The notes below the pieces were generated by a model. It saw only the letters and a program-made list of their open reading frames with translations. It did no database searches and was not told the origin of the DNA. 64,000 nucleotides of DNA from Dactylosporangium roseum (GTDB lineage: Bacteria > Actinomycetota > Actinomycetes > Mycobacteriales > Micromonosporaceae): the NCBI RefSeq assembly GCF_025264685.1, contig NZ_CP073721.1, positions 5,385,001 to 5,449,000 on the forward strand, written 5' to 3'. This document shows, piece by piece, positions 34,587 to 43,265 of this stretch; within the stretch, counting starts at the first letter, position 1; each line of letters opens with the position of its first letter. A program made the position numbers and the translations under genes.

Positions 34587-34908
34587 AGAACACATCCATC
34601 GAGTCAAGGGTTCAGGACGATCTCGGGTTGCGGCAGTCCAGCCGGTGCAGCTTCGCGGCCTTAGCTGGTCAACCAAGGCCACCAAGTTCAGCCCAACGGC
34701 CTCTTGTCAACCCGGATCAGGCCGACAATTCGGGCGGGGGCCTCGAAGGTGCCACCGCCGAGGTGTGCCGTCCGTGCGCGCGTTCCGCCGCCGGGCCGCT
34801 CGATCGATCGACTCCGCCGCTGCCGGCCGCACCGGCCAGCTATCGGGAGACGACGTCGACCCCAGACCGGCGGCAGCGGAGCAACCGGCTCCTGACATGC
34901 GCCACCGC

Positions 34909-37473
34909 TCATTCCCGGGCTGATGAAGCAAGCCCAGGGATGACGCCGTAGTAGCGCACGGTCGGGTGATCCCAATGCAGGTAAGCGGTACACGACGCGG
35001 TATCGATACGCCGCGCCGACACCGTGATGGTCCTCGCCTGGTACGGAGCGGCGCCCGACGCGTCGAGTGTGCTCGCCCCGGCGCGGACCTCTCCCGATCG
35101 CATCAACTGGCCATCGGCGTCCAGCCGCCACTCGAAGACCGCGCCGGCACAGCCCTCCGATCGGCTGAGGCGGAACTCGCCGTCCACACCGCGGAATCGC
35201 AGAACCCGCGGCCGGTTCGGGGAGGCGAAGGTGGTACCGGTCTGGCCACCCGGTCCGACCGGCCACCGATAGCCGGCTATGAGCTGCGTGCAGGTGATGC
35301 TGCCCCCAGCGTCGGCAGTGCTAGTGCAACGGGTTTCCTGGATGACTTCGGGCTGATCGCCCGAACGGTAGACGGGAGCCAGGTGTCCGGCCGCCAGTAT
35401 GAAAAAGGCTACGAACACCACGCTCACCACCGCCACGCAGAGGCGCGCCCGCCAATCGAGCCACCTCGATCGCTCTCCGTCCACCGCTGTGCGCGTCTGT
35501 GGTTTCGTCTCCGCGGCGGGCGCGGCGGGTGGCGGGCTCGCTCCGCCGGCCAGATGCTCCTGCAGGAGCAGGTGCCGGAACTGGTACCGCGCACCCGACT
35601 GGCGTAGCACCCCTCGGCGATGCGCGTCCTCAAGAAACCGGGTCAACCGGAACGGCAACCGGCCGGTGACGAACAGCCAGACTCGGGCGATGAGGAACGA
35701 GCCCCAGGTGTGGTCGAGCATCGCGGCCAGGGCATAGGCCGACAAGAACACGAAGACGACGAGTCCCGCGTACGACAGTTCCAAGCCCAGGAACGCCGCC
35801 AACTGCAGGCCGAGCAGGGCGCCGAAGGCGCTGCCGCCGAGGAGGCCGCGGGCGATCGTGCGCGTTCGCTCTGCCGACAGGGCCGACCGGGGGGTCAACT
35901 CCTTGGTCTCGTGGCGTCCCTGCGGCGGCCCACCTGTGTAGGCCATCAGCGCGGCAGTGGCGAGACCCACCACGGTGGCAAGGACCAACCCGACGACGGG
36001 CCCGAACACGGGCCCGAACAGCAGCGCCGTCACCGAGGCCAACACGAAGGCGGACAAACCCGTGAAGGCGGTACGGACCATCTGGCCCAGCTCCGACCAG
36101 CCCACGTCCTGCGTGCCGTGCTCGCGCATGTGCCGGGCGAGAAACGTCAACCACCGCTGGGCCTGCTCGGGGCGGTAGTCGACGCCGGCCACCGGCTGCC
36201 GGTCGAGCGCGGCGCGGCGCGGCCGGGCCGCGTAGACCGACGGGACGAAGGCCGCCAGCAGCCGAGCCTCTAGCGCGGCCTGATCAGCCGGCTGCGCCTC
36301 GTCAGGAAGCTCGTTGTGAGTGGCGCCCGGCCCGTCCGCGGCGGGTGTGAGCAGGTCGGCGGGGTCGGCCGGCGAGGGGGCCTGGTATGCGCCGCGGGCC
36401 AGCGCCACCATCAGCGGGGTGGACAGCGCCCCTGCCAGCGGCCCGTCGGGATGCGCCCGTAGGTGCGCGAAGACCGGCTCCCACCGCGGATCGGGCGCAG
36501 GCTGAGACAGGTAGGCGATGGCCTCGTCGACACCGACCGACTTCAACTCGACCACGGCAGCGCGGGACAGCACACGGCTGCGGCGTACCGCCTGCTCGTA
36601 CTCTTCGGGTCGGCAGGTCACCACCAGCGGCCATCCGGCTGCGGCGAACACGTCGAGAGCCTGCAGCGCGTCGGCGGGGTCGGCGAGTTCGTCCAGCCCA
36701 TCGAAGATCGGCAGGATCCGCTTGTGCTCCATCAGGTGTCGGGCCAGCGTCTGCGGGTCGCCGTAGCCGGCCAGCACGTCGGCGTAGTCTTCGGTCAGGC
36801 GGCGAATCACGAAGGCGTCCGCCCGCTCAGCCCGATCCCACGCGGTGATCGCCAGCAACACCGGCAGCGGCTCTCCCTCGGCCGGACGACGGATCAGGCC
36901 CAGGGTCAGCAGAATCGCGAACACGCTCTTGCCGGCACCTGGTGCGCCGAGCACCATCAGGTGTCGGTGAGGTAGTGCTCGAAAGGCCGTCGCGATCTCC
37001 TCGTTCGGCGCGTCGATCCGCCCCTGCAACGGATACTGCTGCCATTCGCCCCCAAGCGGGTCGTCGAGCACCATCTGTCGGTCGGCGGCCGGCCGATCCG
37101 TCGACGACCAGGACACCCGGACCGGCGCCGGCCGGGTGACGTCCCGCAGCGCGGCCTCCGCAGCCCACTCCCGCTCGATCCGTGCCGCGAGATCCGTCAC
37201 CGCCCGCTGGACTTTTTCCTCGTCGACCGCGGCGCGCTCCACAGGCCGGGCGGCGACCTTGTCGAACGCGATCAAGGCTATCCCCAGACCGCCCACCCAC
37301 AGGGCGTGGATGTTCGCCCACCCCACCCACCGGTCGAACGTACTGTCGGTAGCCCCCGCCGCCTGGGCTACGACCCACACGCCGGGCAGCAGCACGGCGG
37401 CGCCGAACAGACCCCACCCCGCCCTGCGCACAAAACCCCACCGCCGTCGGTGCATACAGGTATCATCGCGCAC
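34909..37473 (-). CDS. Membrane-anchored NACHT-family STAND NTPase
   Basis: The 854-residue protein has two N-terminal membrane helices (about residues 20-40 and 52-70) and a NACHT domain: Walker A VLGAPGAGKSVF (176-183) and Walker B RILPIFDGLDELAD (about 253-266). A cluster of four or more hydrophobic helices (about 495-620) and an ARYQFRHLLLQEHLA segment follow. Another membrane helix (about 690-712) leads to an external C-terminal beta-rich domain with several cysteines. NACHT STAND proteins act as signalling switches, some in antiphage defence; this multi-membrane architecture is found in actinomycetes but its role is unknown. The GTG start at 37473 has GGAG 5 bases upstream. Confidence 0.85.
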   Translation of the reverse strand: MRDDTCMHRRRWGFVRRAGWGLFGAAVLLPGVWVVAQAAGATDSTFDRWVGWANIHALWVGGLGIALIAFDKVAARPVERAAVDEEKVQRAVTDLAARIEREWAAEAALRDVTRPAPVRVSWSSTDRPAADRQMVLDDPLGGEWQQYPLQGRIDAPNEEIATAFRALPHRHLMVLGAPGAGKSVFAILLTLGLIRRPAEGEPLPVLLAITAWDRAERADAFVIRRLTEDYADVLAGYGDPQTLARHLMEHKRILPIFDGLDELADPADALQALDVFAAAGWPLVVTCRPEEYEQAVRRSRVLSRAAVVELKSVGVDEAIAYLSQPAPDPRWEPVFAHLRAHPDGPLAGALSTPLMVALARGAYQAPSPADPADLLTPAADGPGATHNELPDEAQPADQAALEARLLAAFVPSVYAARPRRAALDRQPVAGVDYRPEQAQRWLTFLARHMREHGTQDVGWSELGQMVRTAFTGLSAFVLASVTALLFGPVFGPVVGLVLATVVGLATAALMAYTGGPPQGRHETKELTPRSALSAERTRTIARGLLGGSAFGALLGLQLAAFLGLELSYAGLVVFVFLSAYALAAMLDHTWGSFLIARVWLFVTGRLPFRLTRFLEDAHRRGVLRQSGARYQFRHLLLQEHLAGGASPPPAAPAAETKPQTRTAVDGERSRWLDWRARLCVAVVSVVFVAFFILAAGHLAPVYRSGDQPEVIQETRCTSTADAGGSITCTQLIAGYRWPVGPGGQTGTTFASPNRPRVLRFRGVDGEFRLSRSEGCAGAVFEWRLDADGQLMRSGEVRAGASTLDASGAAPYQARTITVSARRIDTASCTAYLHWDHPTVRYYGVIPGLASSARE

Positions 37474-37736
37474 CGACGCTCCGATGACGGTCGCCGGCCG
37501 GCCCGCGGCGGCCTACCCGAGGCCGGGTGGCGTCCGATGCGGGTGGTATCTGTCGATCGCGGTCGCCGCCGGACCCGGGACGGCGCGCTCCGGGCCGGGC
37601 GCCGCCGGTCGGACTGCTACCGAGTCCCGGCGCCCCGTTGGGGATTGGCTTGCGGGCGGACTCTCGCGCATCATCGATGGCCGTTGAGACGACAGAAGCT
37701 CGTCGTGGGTTCGTGTTCGCGACGGCGAGGGATCTG

Positions 37737-38195
37737 TCAGTGCGCTCGCTCGTGGCTTTCTTCCGCTGAGAGGCCGTGCAGTCGCCCTTCGATGATCGAC
37801 CAGAATCGGGAGCACTTCATGGGGTCGCTGGCTGGGCATCGCCTACCGTGCTCCAAGGCGGTGCGGGCCACCTCGATACGGTCCTGCCGCTCGGCCAGCT
37901 CGGCCAACTTGTGATCGATCATCTCCCGTCGGCCTTGCCGCTCGCCTGCGATGAAACGACCGATCTCCGTGAGTGAGAACCCGATGTCGCGGAAGAAGAG
38001 GATCAGGCCGACGTCCCGGACCGCTGACTGGGCATAGCGCCGTCGTCCCGCCGCCCGAGCGGCCGGCCGCACCAATCCAATTTCGTCGTAGTACCGCAGC
38101 GCACTCGTCGGCACCCCGGTACGTTCGGACAGCTCACCGATTGACAACAACATCGGCGTGACCGGCGAAGCCGGGGCGCGCTCGGTAGCAGGCAT
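37737..38195 (-). CDS. MerR-family regulator
   Basis: The 152-residue regulator has the MerR winged helix: LLSIGELSERTGVPTSALRYYDEIGLVRPAARAAGRRRYA, quoted at its core (ALRYYDEIGLV). A coiled dimerisation helix (IDHKLAELAERQDRIEVARTAL) and a short tail follow. The tail contains a CPxSDPMKCSRFW cluster (two cysteines), which might sense a metal or redox state, although spacing differs from SoxR. ATG 38195 starts directly at the edge of a 20-base dyad. It is divergent from the methyltransferase gene, its probable target. Confidence 0.9.
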   Translation of the reverse strand: MPATERAPASPVTPMLLSIGELSERTGVPTSALRYYDEIGLVRPAARAAGRRRYAQSAVRDVGLILFFRDIGFSLTEIGRFIAGERQGRREMIDHKLAELAERQDRIEVARTALEHGRRCPASDPMKCSRFWSIIEGRLHGLSAEESHERAH

Positions 38196-38197
38196 TG

Positions 38198-38217
38198 ACT
38201 TCAAGTGTACCTGAAGT
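38198..38217. promoter_or_regulatory. MerR-type operator dyad
   Basis: ACTTCA (38198-38203) and TGAAGT (38212-38217) flank AGTGTACC. Sites of this form, with ACTT/AAGT arms, are typical for MerR regulators bound between an elongated-spacer -35 and -10. It lies between the MerR start and the methyltransferase start and likely controls both. Confidence 0.65.
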
Positions 38218-38231
38218 GCTTTGCTCACCTC

Positions 38232-38927
38232 ATGGAGATCAAGGAGAGAGCGCTGACCCGCATCATGCAATGGTGGGGACCCCGTGGTGGGCTGGCACAG
38301 TTCCACCGCCCGACCGGAGCCGTGGGGCACGTCGCCGGCTGGATCATGGGCCGGCGCTCGTCGAACGTGGCGCGCAACCGCTGGGCGGCACAGCTTCTCG
38401 ATGTCCAGCCGACCGACCGCGTCATCGAACTCGGCTGCGGTCCGGGCGTGGCCCTCGCCGCCCTCGCCGCCCGGGCGACGCGGGGATTGGTGGTCGGCGT
38501 CGACCATTCGCAGGTAATGATCCGCCAGGCCCGCCGCCGCAACAGAGCCGCCGTCCGGGCCGGACGGGTACGCCTGATTGACACACCGGTCGAGCGCCTG
38601 TCCATCAGCAACGGGCCGTTCGACGCCGCGCTTGCCGTCAACACCGTCGGCATGTGGCCCGACCCACCGGCCCGACTGCGCGAACTCGCCCGGCTGTTGC
38701 GGCCAGGCGGGCGCACCGCTCTGGTATCCCAGCCCCGCTGTCCCGGTGCCACCGCGGCCACCGCGGCGGCGGCCGCCAACGAACTGGCGGGCCTGCTCAC
38801 CGAAGCGGGTTTCACACACCTCCGAACCGAAATACTCGACCTCGACCCGCCGGTGGCGTGCGTCCTCGGGCACGTGGCACCTGCCGATGACGCCGAGCCC
38901 GGCGCCCGTCCGACAGCGCAGTCATGA
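38232..38927 (+). CDS. Class I SAM-dependent methyltransferase
   Basis: From ATG 38232 the product has 231 residues: VIELGCGPGVALAALAA is the SAM-binding motif I, VVGVDHSQVMIRQA motif II, and PFDAALAVNTVGMWPDP the post-I acidic strand. There is no obvious ribosome site, so translation may be leaderless or start elsewhere. Divergence from the MerR gene with a shared dyad suggests inducible expression, perhaps a resistance or detoxification methylation (inference). The substrate is not identifiable. Confidence 0.85.
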   Translation: MEIKERALTRIMQWWGPRGGLAQFHRPTGAVGHVAGWIMGRRSSNVARNRWAAQLLDVQPTDRVIELGCGPGVALAALAARATRGLVVGVDHSQVMIRQARRRNRAAVRAGRVRLIDTPVERLSISNGPFDAALAVNTVGMWPDPPARLRELARLLRPGGRTALVSQPRCPGATAATAAAAANELAGLLTEAGFTHLRTEILDLDPPVACVLGHVAPADDAEPGARPTAQS

Positions 38928-39267
38928 CCCGCAGGCGCCGCACGATCAAGATCGGGGATCGAATGACCGTGATCATCCGGTCCTCGCGGACGTAGACGTT
39001 CCGCGGCCGGCCCGGACCCACGGCTTCACACTGGAACGGCCGTGCTGACACCGGCAGGCCGATCTGCCGCGCGACCAGCACGACTCCTGGCAGTCCTCGA
39101 AGGACCGGCCTCGACGGCGAACAGGACATTGGCCGACGCAAGATCAGTACGTCCGATCTCGACCGTCGGCATTGCACCTCGACCGCCACCGTGGCAGCCC
39201 GTTTCGGGTTTCGGGGTCTTGGCGATGCGGTAACCGTAGCCGTCGAGGAGTCGCCAGGGCACCGGGC
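38928..39267. other. Intergenic stretch with possible recombinase scrap
   Basis: No gene is supported. On the minus strand a short run RPRNVYVREDRMI resembles a segment found near the C-terminus of actinobacterial serine recombinases. It has no intact frame around it, so I mark it only as possible debris at the start of the decayed zone. Confidence 0.35.
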
Positions 39268-39597
39268 TCAGATGTCGTGAGGGAACAGGGTCATACCGCT
39301 CAGGCGGTCGCCGGCCGGGGTGAGCACTATCAGCCCGCCGGGTCGCTCGAACGCATCCCCGACCAGCCGCGAGACGAACGCCGACTGTCCATTCATGCGA
39401 GTGGTGCGCAGCCGGATCCGTAGCCCTTGGCTGACGCGCCAGGCGGCGCTGGTCCGCAGGAACGAGACGATGGCCGACACGCCGTGGTACTCGTGCGGGG
39501 CGGGCGGCATGGCCAGCCATGCCAACAGGCGGTAGCAGTGCACCAGCAACTCGCGCCGGTGCTGCGCTATCAGATCCTCAAACGCGATCTTCGCCAC
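39268..39597 (-). pseudogene. Internally deleted ECF sigma factor with C-terminal SnoaL-like domain
   Basis: The frame opens AFEDLIAQHRRELLVHCYRLL, the start of sigma region 2, and then jumps directly to MPPAPHEYHGVSAIVSFLR. That second part belongs to the C-terminal NTF2-like domain of ECF sigma factors of the SigJ/ECF41-like group. Region 2 beyond its first helix and all of region 4 are missing, so no promoter recognition is possible. The two parts remain in one frame, meaning a clean in-frame deletion of about 150-180 codons. GTG 39597 is one start; ATG 39657 overlaps the divergent start at 39656. Confidence 0.7.
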
Positions 39598-39655
39598 AGC
39601 CGTTCCGTTTCTCGGGTCGTTGGTGTCGTAACGGGCAACACCGGAAGGAGAGATC

Positions 39656-40021
39656 ATGACCAGCCCAGCATTGCAGATCGCTCTGGCTCACCACCGGACG
39701 TGGACCGGCAAAGACCTTGAGACGGCAATGACCTTCATCGCGGACGACGTCGTACTGGACGCCCCAGCCGGGCGGCTCACCGGCATCCAGGCGTACCGCG
39801 CTCACCGAGCCCGGTACCGCTACGATGGTGATGCGCGGCCGACCCTCACAGGGCTGGATCACAGCGGCCGAACATGCCTGTGCCACACGTCCGGACCTGG
39901 CCTCCTGGGTGCGGCGCGGGCTGACGTACGCACTGACACTGCCGGGCCGATAGACCTCATCCCATGCCACAATCGCACACCGCCGAGCACTCCAGGGACC
40001 GAGACTCCGGCAACATCGTGA
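39656..40021 (+). pseudogene. Truncated NTF2/SnoaL-like gene
   Basis: ATG 39656 has a good AAGGAGAG ribosome site. The first 50 residues (LAHHRTWTGKDLETAMTFIADD, cut at its core, then VVLDAPAGRLTGIQAYR) are a clear NTF2-like fold opening. After that the sequence becomes unlike any family member and rich in Cys, Thr and Pro. I read this as a frameshift or replacement of the distal half. The start codon overlaps the possible ATG of the divergent sigma remnant (shared CATG at 39655-39658). Confidence 0.55.
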
Positions 40022-40564
40022 ACGGCGGCCGACTTGACAGGATTTGGTGGCGACGCACCCGCGCTGCGATAACAAGGCTGGCATGACCAATTCAGATCAT
40101 CATCGAAGTTCATAAATTTTATTGATCATTTCCGAAGTTGGTCATGCCCGCTCCGCAGTCCCCTCTCTGCCAGCCCGGCAACGTGAGACACCTGGGTTGA
40201 CACATGCTCTGAGCAGGGCGGTTTCACGCCGCACGAACGCTGACCCACGGCGGTCGAGAGCATCGATGCCTCCGTCGGCCAGTGGTGTGTCCAGTGCGCC
40301 GACGAGCCCGTCCACGAAATGGCCTTCCGCCCTCAGCACCTCGACACTGTCTGTAGAAGGCATTGACTGTCGCTCACGTTACCGCTCCCCGCCCAGGTCG
40401 GTCGCGCCGAGCATCGCCACACGGCGAATCCGTACGCTGTACTGACCGTGTGCAATGTTTGATAGTGCGAATACACGGCCGGTACGCCTGTCGCGTCCGC
40501 TTGAACCTTGCGAACGTCCGAGTAATTTTGCCCGGCGCTTACGCAGCAGCACCTACCCCCGGGG
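40022..40564. other. Decayed or non-coding zone with AT-rich patch
   Basis: No recognisable protein is encoded. Around 40108-40135 the DNA is strikingly AT-rich for this genome (CATAAATTTTATTGATCA). A minus-strand frame at 40142-40363 (VEVLRAEGHFVDGLVGALD) has protein-like composition but no ribosome site or known family; it may be another remnant. Confidence 0.45.
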
Positions 40565-41662
40565 TCACGACATAGGCGGGAAGCTGATCTCGACGGTGAG
40601 CCCGCCCTCAGGATGCGCGTGGGCCGTGAGCACGGCGCCGTGGGCGACGGCGATCGCCCGCACGATCGACAGGCCCAGCCCGTGGTGGTCGTCGGCCACT
40701 CGCCGCATGCGTTGGAAGGGCTCGAATAGCCGGTCCACCTCCTCGGCTGGTACCACCGGACCGGTATTTGTGACGACCAGGAGCGCCTGATCCGCGGCGC
40801 GGCGGGTGGCCACCTCGACCACGCCGCCGGGAATGTTGTAGTGGACGGCGTTGTCACACAGGTTGGCCACCAGCCGCCCGATCAGCGCCGGATCGCCGAT
40901 CAATGTGGCTGGCCGGATCATAGTCTTGACCCGTAGCCCGTGCCGGTCAAGCTCGGCTGCCCGGTCGCGCACCGCCTGCTCGGCGAGCCCGGCGAGGTCG
41001 ACCGGCTCGGCCCGGCCCCGGCCGTGCTCGCTGCCGGCGAGGGTCAGCAGCGACTCGAGCAGCCGGGCCCGCGCTCGGTTGACCGCGATCAGACTCTCGA
41101 AGTTGGCCCGGTACCTCTCGACGGTCACGTTCGGGGCGACGAGCGGCTCCTCGAGCAGGGCGTGCTCGACGGTCAGCGGCGTACGCAGCTCGTGCGCGGC
41201 GTTGGCGACGAATCGTTTGTGGCCGTCTAGTGCGGTCTCCAACCGGCCGAGCAGCTCGTCGACGGTGTCGGCGAGATCCTTCAACTCGTCGCGGGGACCC
41301 GCCATCGCGAGCCGCTCGTGCACGTTGCGGCCGGAGATCTGCCGCAGGCGCCCGGTCATCGTGCGCACGGGACGCAGGATCCGGCCGGCGATCAACCAGC
41401 CCACCGCCAGCGACAGCACGGCCATGATGGCCAGCGCGACGGCCGGCAGGAGTAGGATGTCCGACCGGTAGGCATTGAGGTCGACCAGTAGGGAGTCGGG
41501 CAGGTGGCCCGGCTCGACGGAGACGCCCTCCGGCGCCGGCGCGTCGGCCGGCGGCAGGCTGCGGGACAGCACCGTGATGATGAGGAGCAGCACGACGCCG
41601 GAGGCGACCGACGCCGCGCAGTACAGCAGGGTGAGGCGCCGCCGGAGCCGGTTGACCCGCAT
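40565..41662 (-). CDS. Sensor histidine kinase, EnvZ/OmpR partner type
   Basis: The 365-residue kinase has membrane helices at about 11-33 and 71-93 around a short external loop of about 38 residues. A HAMP segment follows (GRILRPVRTMTGRLRQIS). The phospho-acceptor His157 lies in ANAAHELRTPL, the N-box in LVANLCDNAVHYN, and the G-boxes in DDHHGLGLSIVRAIA. A short loop is typical of kinases that sense envelope stress or antibiotics through a partner transporter. It lies 1 base after the regulator gene and is divergent from an ABC exporter. Confidence 0.95.
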   Translation of the reverse strand: MRVNRLRRRLTLLYCAASVASGVVLLLIITVLSRSLPPADAPAPEGVSVEPGHLPDSLLVDLNAYRSDILLLPAVALAIMAVLSLAVGWLIAGRILRPVRTMTGRLRQISGRNVHERLAMAGPRDELKDLADTVDELLGRLETALDGHKRFVANAAHELRTPLTVEHALLEEPLVAPNVTVERYRANFESLIAVNRARARLLESLLTLAGSEHGRGRAEPVDLAGLAEQAVRDRAAELDRHGLRVKTMIRPATLIGDPALIGRLVANLCDNAVHYNIPGGVVEVATRRAADQALLVVTNTGPVVPAEEVDRLFEPFQRMRRVADDHHGLGLSIVRAIAVAHGAVLTAHAHPEGGLTVEISFPPMS

Positions 41663-41663
41663 G

Positions 41664-42317
41664 TCAGATGCGGTAGCCGGCGCGCGCGACCGTCACGATC
41701 AACGGCGGATCGCCGAGCTTGGCCCGCAGCCGGTTCATCGTTGCCTTGACCGTCGTGGTGAACGGGTCGGCGGCCTCGTCCCACACCCGGTCGAGCAGTT
41801 CCTCCGCGGAGACCACCCGGCCCTGGGCGGTGAGCAGATGCTCGAGGACCGCGAACTCCTTCGGGCCCAGCGCAAGCTGCGCCCCGGCGCGGGTGGCGAT
41901 CCGCCGTGCCGGGTCGAGCCGCAGGTCGACGTGCGCGAGGACCGGCGGGGTGGCCGGCTGGGAGCGCCGGCCGACCGCGCGGATCCGGGCCACCAGCTCG
42001 GCGTACGCGAACGGTTTGGGCAGGTAGTCGTCGGCGCCCAGGCCGAGACCCTCGACCCTCTCAGCGACGGTGCCCGAGGCGGTCAGCATCAGCACCCGGC
42101 TGGGCGACTCCCGGGCGACCAGCGTGCGGCACACCTGGTCGCCGTGTACGCCGGGCAGGTCACGGTCGAGCACGACGACGTCGTAGTCGAGCACGGCGGT
42201 GCGCTGGAGCGCGGCGGCGCCGTCGTACGCCACGTCGACCGCCATCCCCTCGTGGCGCAGAGCCCGCGCCACTGAGTCGGCGAGTACCACCTGATCCTCG
42301 ACCACGAGCACCCTCAT
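41664..42317 (-). CDS. OmpR/PhoB-family response regulator
   Basis: The 217-residue regulator has a receiver domain with Asp51 in VVVLDRDLPG and Lys in DDYLPKPF. A C-terminal winged helix follows, with FAVLEHLLTAQGRVVSAEELLDRVW (core quoted) and the wing VTVARAGYRI. It precedes its kinase gene in one operon. The 111-base divergent region toward the ABC exporter contains helically phased repeats that fit tandem binding of this protein. Confidence 0.95.
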   Translation of the reverse strand: MRVLVVEDQVVLADSVARALRHEGMAVDVAYDGAAALQRTAVLDYDVVVLDRDLPGVHGDQVCRTLVARESPSRVLMLTASGTVAERVEGLGLGADDYLPKPFAYAELVARIRAVGRRSQPATPPVLAHVDLRLDPARRIATRAGAQLALGPKEFAVLEHLLTAQGRVVSAEELLDRVWDEAADPFTTTVKATMNRLRAKLGDPPLIVTVARAGYRI

Positions 42318-42338
42318 CGGGCGAGGTTATCCGCACAA

Positions 42339-42377
42339 CGGTCACAATGCGGTCACACCCTGACCGTGCCGTGACCG
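42339..42377. promoter_or_regulatory. Helically phased response-regulator repeats
   Basis: CGGTCACA occurs at 42339-42346 and again at 42350-42357, an 11-base period. The reverse-oriented TGACCG follows at 42361-42366 and 42372-42377, also with an 11-base period. OmpR-type regulators bind such tandem repeats, one helical turn apart. The location between the divergent regulator and ABC exporter genes makes this an autoregulatory site for both. Confidence 0.75.
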
Positions 42378-42428
42378 CCGACTGGCTAGAACTGACCCCC
42401 ACATCCATTCGAGATAGGGGATCGCTCC

Positions 42429-43265
42429 GTGACCACAGCAACAACGCCGGTCATCGAGACCGGGGGGCTCGGCAAACGGTACGGCCACACCACCGCCTTG
42501 GCCGACTGCACCCTGCACGTACCGGCCGGGCGGATCGTCGGCCTGGTCGGCCCCAACGGCGCGGGCAAGTCCACTCTGCTCGGGCTGACCTGCGGAGTCA
42601 TCGCGCCCACGACGGGCAGCATCGAGGTGCTCGGCAACCGCCCGGGAGGCAGCGCGGCCCAGTTGGCCAAGGTCGGGTTCGTCGCGCAGGACGCCCCGGT
42701 CTACCGCGGCCTGTCGGTCGCCGACCACCTGCGACTCGGCGCCCGGCTCAACCCCCGCTGGGACCAGCCGCTGGCCGAGCGCCGGGTGAAGCGGCTCGGC
42801 CTCGACCCCGCGCAGAAGGCCGGCGGGCTCTCCGGCGGGCAGCGGGCCCAGCTCGCCCTCACCATCGCCGCCGCCAAACGCGCCGAACTGCTCGTCCTCG
42901 ACGAGCCGGTCGCTTCGCTCGACCCGCTGGCCCGCCACGCGTTCCTGCGCGACCTGCTGGACTTCGTCGCCGAGCTCGGGGTCAGCGTGGTGCTGTCCTC
43001 ACATCTGCTCGGTGACCTGGAACAGGTCTGCGACCACCTGATCGTGCTGGCCGCGGGCCGGGTGCAGCTGGCGGGCGACGTGGACGACCTGCTGGCCGTA
43101 CACCACCGGGTGGCCGGTGCCCTACCGGCCGCCGCCGAGCGCATCCACGAGGACGTCGTGCGCTCCGACGCCGCGCTGCCGGGCGCGCAGCCGGTCGACC
43201 TCGAGGACCTGGGCATGGCGTACATGACCCGCGCCGCGGTCGAATCGATCGGCGGTGCGGCATGA
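42429..43265 (+). CDS. ABC exporter ATPase (BcrA/DrrA-like)
   Basis: The 278-residue ATPase has Walker A GPNGAGKSTLL, the signature LSGGQRAQLALTIA and Walker B LLVLDEPVASLDPL, followed by SSHLLGDLEQVCD. Its short C-terminal part matches multidrug or peptide-antibiotic exporters of the ABC-2 class. It overlaps the permease gene by 4 bases. Divergent transcription from a kinase/regulator pair implies induction by an envelope-active compound (inference). Confidence 0.94.
   Translation: MTTATTPVIETGGLGKRYGHTTALADCTLHVPAGRIVGLVGPNGAGKSTLLGLTCGVIAPTTGSIEVLGNRPGGSAAQLAKVGFVAQDAPVYRGLSVADHLRLGARLNPRWDQPLAERRVKRLGLDPAQKAGGLSGGQRAQLALTIAAAKRAELLVLDEPVASLDPLARHAFLRDLLDFVAELGVSVVLSSHLLGDLEQVCDHLIVLAAGRVQLAGDVDDLLAVHHRVAGALPAAAERIHEDVVRSDAALPGAQPVDLEDLGMAYMTRAAVESIGGAA

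Noticed and set aside
38950..39040. A serine recombinase or mobile element
   Set aside because: Only a short run (NVYVRED) resembles recombinases; there is no catalytic domain, terminal repeat or target duplication.
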